Source: an uncultured Alphaproteobacteria bacterium | GTDB taxonomy: Bacteria; Pseudomonadota; Alphaproteobacteria; Rhizobiales; Aestuariivirgaceae | Assembly: GCA_937870685.1 (NCBI GenBank) | Contig: CALMZX010000049.1 | Location: 1-64,000, forward strand | Reading direction: 5' to 3' | DNA: 64,000 nucleotides | Shown: positions 61,866 through 64,000 of the stretch, in pieces | Numbering within the stretch: the stretch's first letter is position 1 | Layout: the number at the start of each line of letters is the position of its first letter | Made by a program: the position numbers and the translations under genes | The notes under the pieces: generated by a model | Told to the model about the DNA's origin: nothing | Databases searched by the model: none | The model's input: only the letters and a program-made list of their open reading frames with translations

Positions 61866-63685
61866 CACGCCACCTCGAAGATTGATGCGCCACGGTCGGC
61901 AGAGCCTGCGATGCGGCGGAAGGCGGCGAAGAGTTCGCGGCCCACACCGGTTTCATTGGCCGCGAGATTGGCGGTTGCGAGCGGGCGTGCGGCAAATTCC
62001 GCTTCGTCCACCAGCACCTGCAAGCTGCCGTTCACGGCATCAATGCGAATGCGGTCGCCGTCACGGATGCGGGCAATGGCACCGCCATCGGCGGCCTCCG
62101 GCGTCACGTGGATGGCGGCGGGCACTTTGCCGCTGGCACCGGACATGCGCCCGTCGGTCACCAGCCCCACGACGAGCCCGCGGTTCTGCAAGACGCTGAG
62201 AGAGGGTGTCAACGAATGCAGTTCCGGCATGCCATTGGCCTTGGGGCCCTGGAAGCGCACCACGGCGATGACATCGCCATTGAGATGGCCGGCCTTGAAG
62301 GCGGCCTTCAGTTCATCCTGCGAATGGAACACCCTGGCCGGGGCCTCGACGATGTGGCGTTCCGGCGGAATGGCGGAAGACTTGATGACCGCAGTGCCGA
62401 TGTTGCCCTTGAGCACATTGAGGCCACCCGTCGGCTGGAAGGGATCGGCTGCCCCACGCAACACCTTTGTGTTGTTCGAGGCATCGGGAGCGCGCGTCCA
62501 GTTGAGGTTGCCCTTCTCCAGCACAGGGGCGGTGAGATAGCCGTCCAGCCCCGAGCCCATGACGGTGGTCACGTCCTTGTGCAGCAGCCCTGCTCCCAGC
62601 AGTTCGCGGATCAGAACGCCCATGCCGCCTGCCTGGTGGAAGTGGTTCACGTCGTCGTAGCCGTTGGGATAGACACGCGCCAGCAGCGGCACGGCTTGCG
62701 AGAGTTCGGCAAGATCGTCCCATGTCAGGATGATGCCCGCCGCCGCCGCCATGGCCACGACATGCATGGTGTGGTTGGTGGAGCCGCCGGTCGCCAGCAG
62801 GCCCACGACACCGTTCACCACCGACTTCTCGTCATAGACCTTGCCGATGGGGGTGTAGCGGTTGCCGAGCGCGGTGATGGACAGTGCCTGTTTCGCCGCC
62901 GCCCGTGTGATTTCATCGCGCAGCTCCGTGCCGGGATTGATGAAGGTGGTGCCCGGCAGGTGCAGGCCCATGATCTCCATCAGCATCTGGTTGGAATTGG
63001 CGGTGCCGTAGAAGGTGCAGGTGCCGGGCGCGTGGTAGGAGCGCGCCTCCGCCTCCAGCAATTCCTCGCGGCTCACCTTGCCTTCGGCATAGGCCTGCCG
63101 GACCTTGCCCTTGTCCTCGTTGTTCATGCCGCTGGGCATGGGGCCTGCCGGAATGAAGACGGCAGGCAAATGCCCGAAGGAAAGAGCGCCGATGACCAGT
63201 CCCGGCACAATCTTGTCGCAGACGCCGAGATAGACGGCGGCATCGAACATCTGGTGCGAGAGGGCGACGGCTGTCGAGAGGGCGATCACATCGCGCGAGA
63301 ACAGCGAAAGCTCCATGCCGGCCTCGCCTTGCGTCACGCCATCGCACATGGCGGGCACACCGCTCGCCACCTGTGCCGTGCCGCCTGCGGCGCGGGCCGC
63401 CTCGCGGATGAGACCGGGATAGTGCTCGAAGGGCTGGTGGGCCGAGAGCATGTCATTGTAGGCCGTGACGATGGCGAGGTTAGGCCCGTCACCGTTGCGC
63501 AAGGCATTCTTGTCATGCACGCCACAGGCGGCAAAGCCGTGGGCGATGTTGGCGCAGCCCAGCGCCTTGCGGGCGGGCTTCTTCGCCTGCGCCTCCGCGA
63601 TGCGGGCGAGATAGCGCCCACGCGGGCCTTTCGAGCGTTCGACCAGTTTTTCGGTAACGGCGGAAATGGTTGCGGTGACGGTCAT
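61865..63685 (-). CDS. edd: Phosphogluconate dehydratase
   Basis: A 606-aa [4Fe-4S] dehydratase of the IlvD/Edd family that converts 6-phosphogluconate to KDPG. Cysteine-bearing motifs [30 protein letters not shown] and [10 protein letters not shown] (where IlvD has a third Cys region) and the C-terminal [23 protein letters not shown] are present. It is full length. Its ATG is 12 bases after the start of an intergenic inverted repeat that separates it from pgl, so co-transcription with pgl would have to read through that repeat. Confidence 0.95.
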   Translation of the reverse strand: MTVTATISAVTEKLVERSKGPRGRYLARIAEAQAKKPARKALGCANIAHGFAACGVHDKNALRNGDGPNLAIVTAYNDMLSAHQPFEHYPGLIREAARAAGGTAQVASGVPAMCDGVTQGEAGMELSLFSRDVIALSTAVALSHQMFDAAVYLGVCDKIVPGLVIGALSFGHLPAVFIPAGPMPSGMNNEDKGKVRQAYAEGKVSREELLEAEARSYHAPGTCTFYGTANSNQMLMEIMGLHLPGTTFINPGTELRDEITRAAAKQALSITALGNRYTPIGKVYDEKSVVNGVVGLLATGGSTNHTMHVVAMAAAAGIILTWDDLAELSQAVPLLARVYPNGYDDVNHFHQAGGMGVLIRELLGAGLLHKDVTTVMGSGLDGYLTAPVLEKGNLNWTRAPDASNNTKVLRGAADPFQPTGGLNVLKGNIGTAVIKSSAIPPERHIVEAPARVFHSQDELKAAFKAGHLNGDVIAVVRFQGPKANGMPELHSLTPSLSVLQNRGLVVGLVTDGRMSGASGKVPAAIHVTPEAADGGAIARIRDGDRIRIDAVNGSLQVLVDEAEFAARPLATANLAANETGVGRELFAAFRRIAGSADRGASIFEVA

Positions 63686-63697
63686 CTTATTCCTCCT

Positions 63698-63815
63698 CCC
63701 TCCCCCTTGTGGGGAGGGTTGGGGTGGGGGTCTGGGACTCGATCAGACCTGTCGGGTGAGAGCGGCGGGAGCCGGAGCGACTCCCACCCTTGCTCCCTCC
63801 CCACAAGGGGGAGGG
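63698..63815. repeat. Large intergenic inverted repeat between edd and pgl
   Basis: Two perfect 21-base arms (63698-63718 and 63795-63815), each itself nearly palindromic around TTGTGG/CCACAA, with imperfect pairing continuing inward through a G-rich TTGGGGTGGG and its CCCACCCT counterpart. The spacer is about 76 bases. It has the look of a short dispersed intergenic repeat of Hyphomicrobiales, which often carry CCCTCCCCCTTGTGG ends (recollection). It could form a strong RNA hairpin inside the pgl-edd transcript. Confidence 0.85.
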
Positions 63816-63847
63816 AAAATGGAGATGGCATGACGCGAAACAGTTCA

Positions 63848-64000
63848 TCACGGGCACCAGTAGAGTGACAGCGGTTGCGCCGAGGCTAGCACGGCGCGGA
63901 TGGGCATGGCATGGGCGTTGTCGCCGGACAGGGCCTCCTCCAGCACCCGCAGTTTTTCCTCACCCTCGATGTGCAGGCACAGGCTGGATGCGGCCAGGAG
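63848..64000 (-). CDS. pgl: 6-phosphogluconolactonase (partial, N-terminus beyond the window)
   Basis: The final 50 codons of a minus-strand gene that enters from the right edge; the stop is TGA at 63848-63850. The visible C-terminus LHIEGEEKLRVLEEAL, MPIRAVLASAQ and PLSLYWCP matches 6-phosphogluconolactonases. The enzyme hydrolyses 6-phosphogluconolactone to the substrate of Edd. It lies upstream of edd in the usual zwf-pgl-edd(-eda) order, here separated by the inverted repeat; zwf would lie outside the window. Confidence 0.85.
   Translation of the reverse strand, partial: LLAASSLCLHIEGEEKLRVLEEALSGDNAHAMPIRAVLASAQPLSLYWCP

Noticed and set aside
62108-63868. 586-codon plus-strand open frame opposite edd
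   Set aside because: It runs through an intergenic inverted repeat and opposite a complete dehydratase gene.

Overview
The window is GC-rich, gene-dense chromosomal DNA from an alphaproteobacterium, most likely of the order Hyphomicrobiales (Rhizobiales). This is inferred from gene content: a class I lysyl-tRNA synthetase, the murA/DUF2948/UPF0262/low-MW phosphatase cluster, the pheA-kdsB-cycM arrangement, an AglEFGK-type sugar transporter with a LacI-type regulator, a Cpa/Tad pilus locus, a PodJ-like polarity protein and a pgl-edd-eda Entner-Doudoroff cluster. No phage, transposase, CRISPR array or rRNA was seen. There is one tRNA, tRNA-Thr(GGT).

Layout. 1-6226: an alpha-glucoside-type ABC transporter operon on the minus strand (aglE-F-G-K, then a ThuA-like gene cut by the window edge) diverges from a LacI-family regulator; two AAAGCGCTTT operators and a separate 30-bp inverted repeat lie between them. 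6236-12409: an alpha/beta hydrolase, a DUF1127 protein, tRNA-Thr, two small proteins, a PLP-dependent dehydratase, then murA, DUF2948, UPF0262 and a phosphatase converging on rpsU and cspA. 12609-15993: lysK, a GC-poor two-gene module (a 70-aa protein and a TIR/deoxyribosyltransferase-like protein), and a Tat-exported dienelactone hydrolase. 16056-23849: a DinG/XPD-like helicase, a TerB-like protein, a MATE exporter and the ligase-associated helicase plus PdeM phosphoesterase. 23846-30317: PodJ-like protein, nudC, pheA-kdsB and the membrane cytochrome cycM.

30372-36989 is a YejABEF-type peptide/microcin C importer coupled to a GhrA-like reductase. A large inverted repeat follows. 37186-42647 holds an NlpC/P60 hydrolase with a MarR regulator, an M17 aminopeptidase, a solute-binding protein and a family 2 glycosyltransferase. 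42634-53199 is the Tad pilus locus: cpaB-C-D-E-F-tadB-tadC and cpaA on the minus strand, and a pilus N-domain protein with two TadE-like pseudopilins on the plus strand. No Flp major pilin is visible. 53313-64000 is metabolic: a DMT exporter, an aldehyde dehydrogenase, a tightly overlapping glk-pncA-FAH-DMT operon, prfC with a DUF599 gene, and eda-edd-pgl (the last cut by the window end), with a second large inverted repeat between edd and pgl.

Taken together, sugar uptake (Agl), phosphorylation (Glk) and breakdown (Pgl-Edd-Eda) form a coherent glucose/alpha-glucoside route through the Entner-Doudoroff pathway, while PodJ, the Tad pilus and the glycosyltransferase suggest polar attachment. 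The least explained part is the GC-poor module at 14341-15161, the best candidate for an undescribed, possibly defensive, system. Start codons were chosen by ribosome-binding sites and family N-termini and could shift by a few codons.
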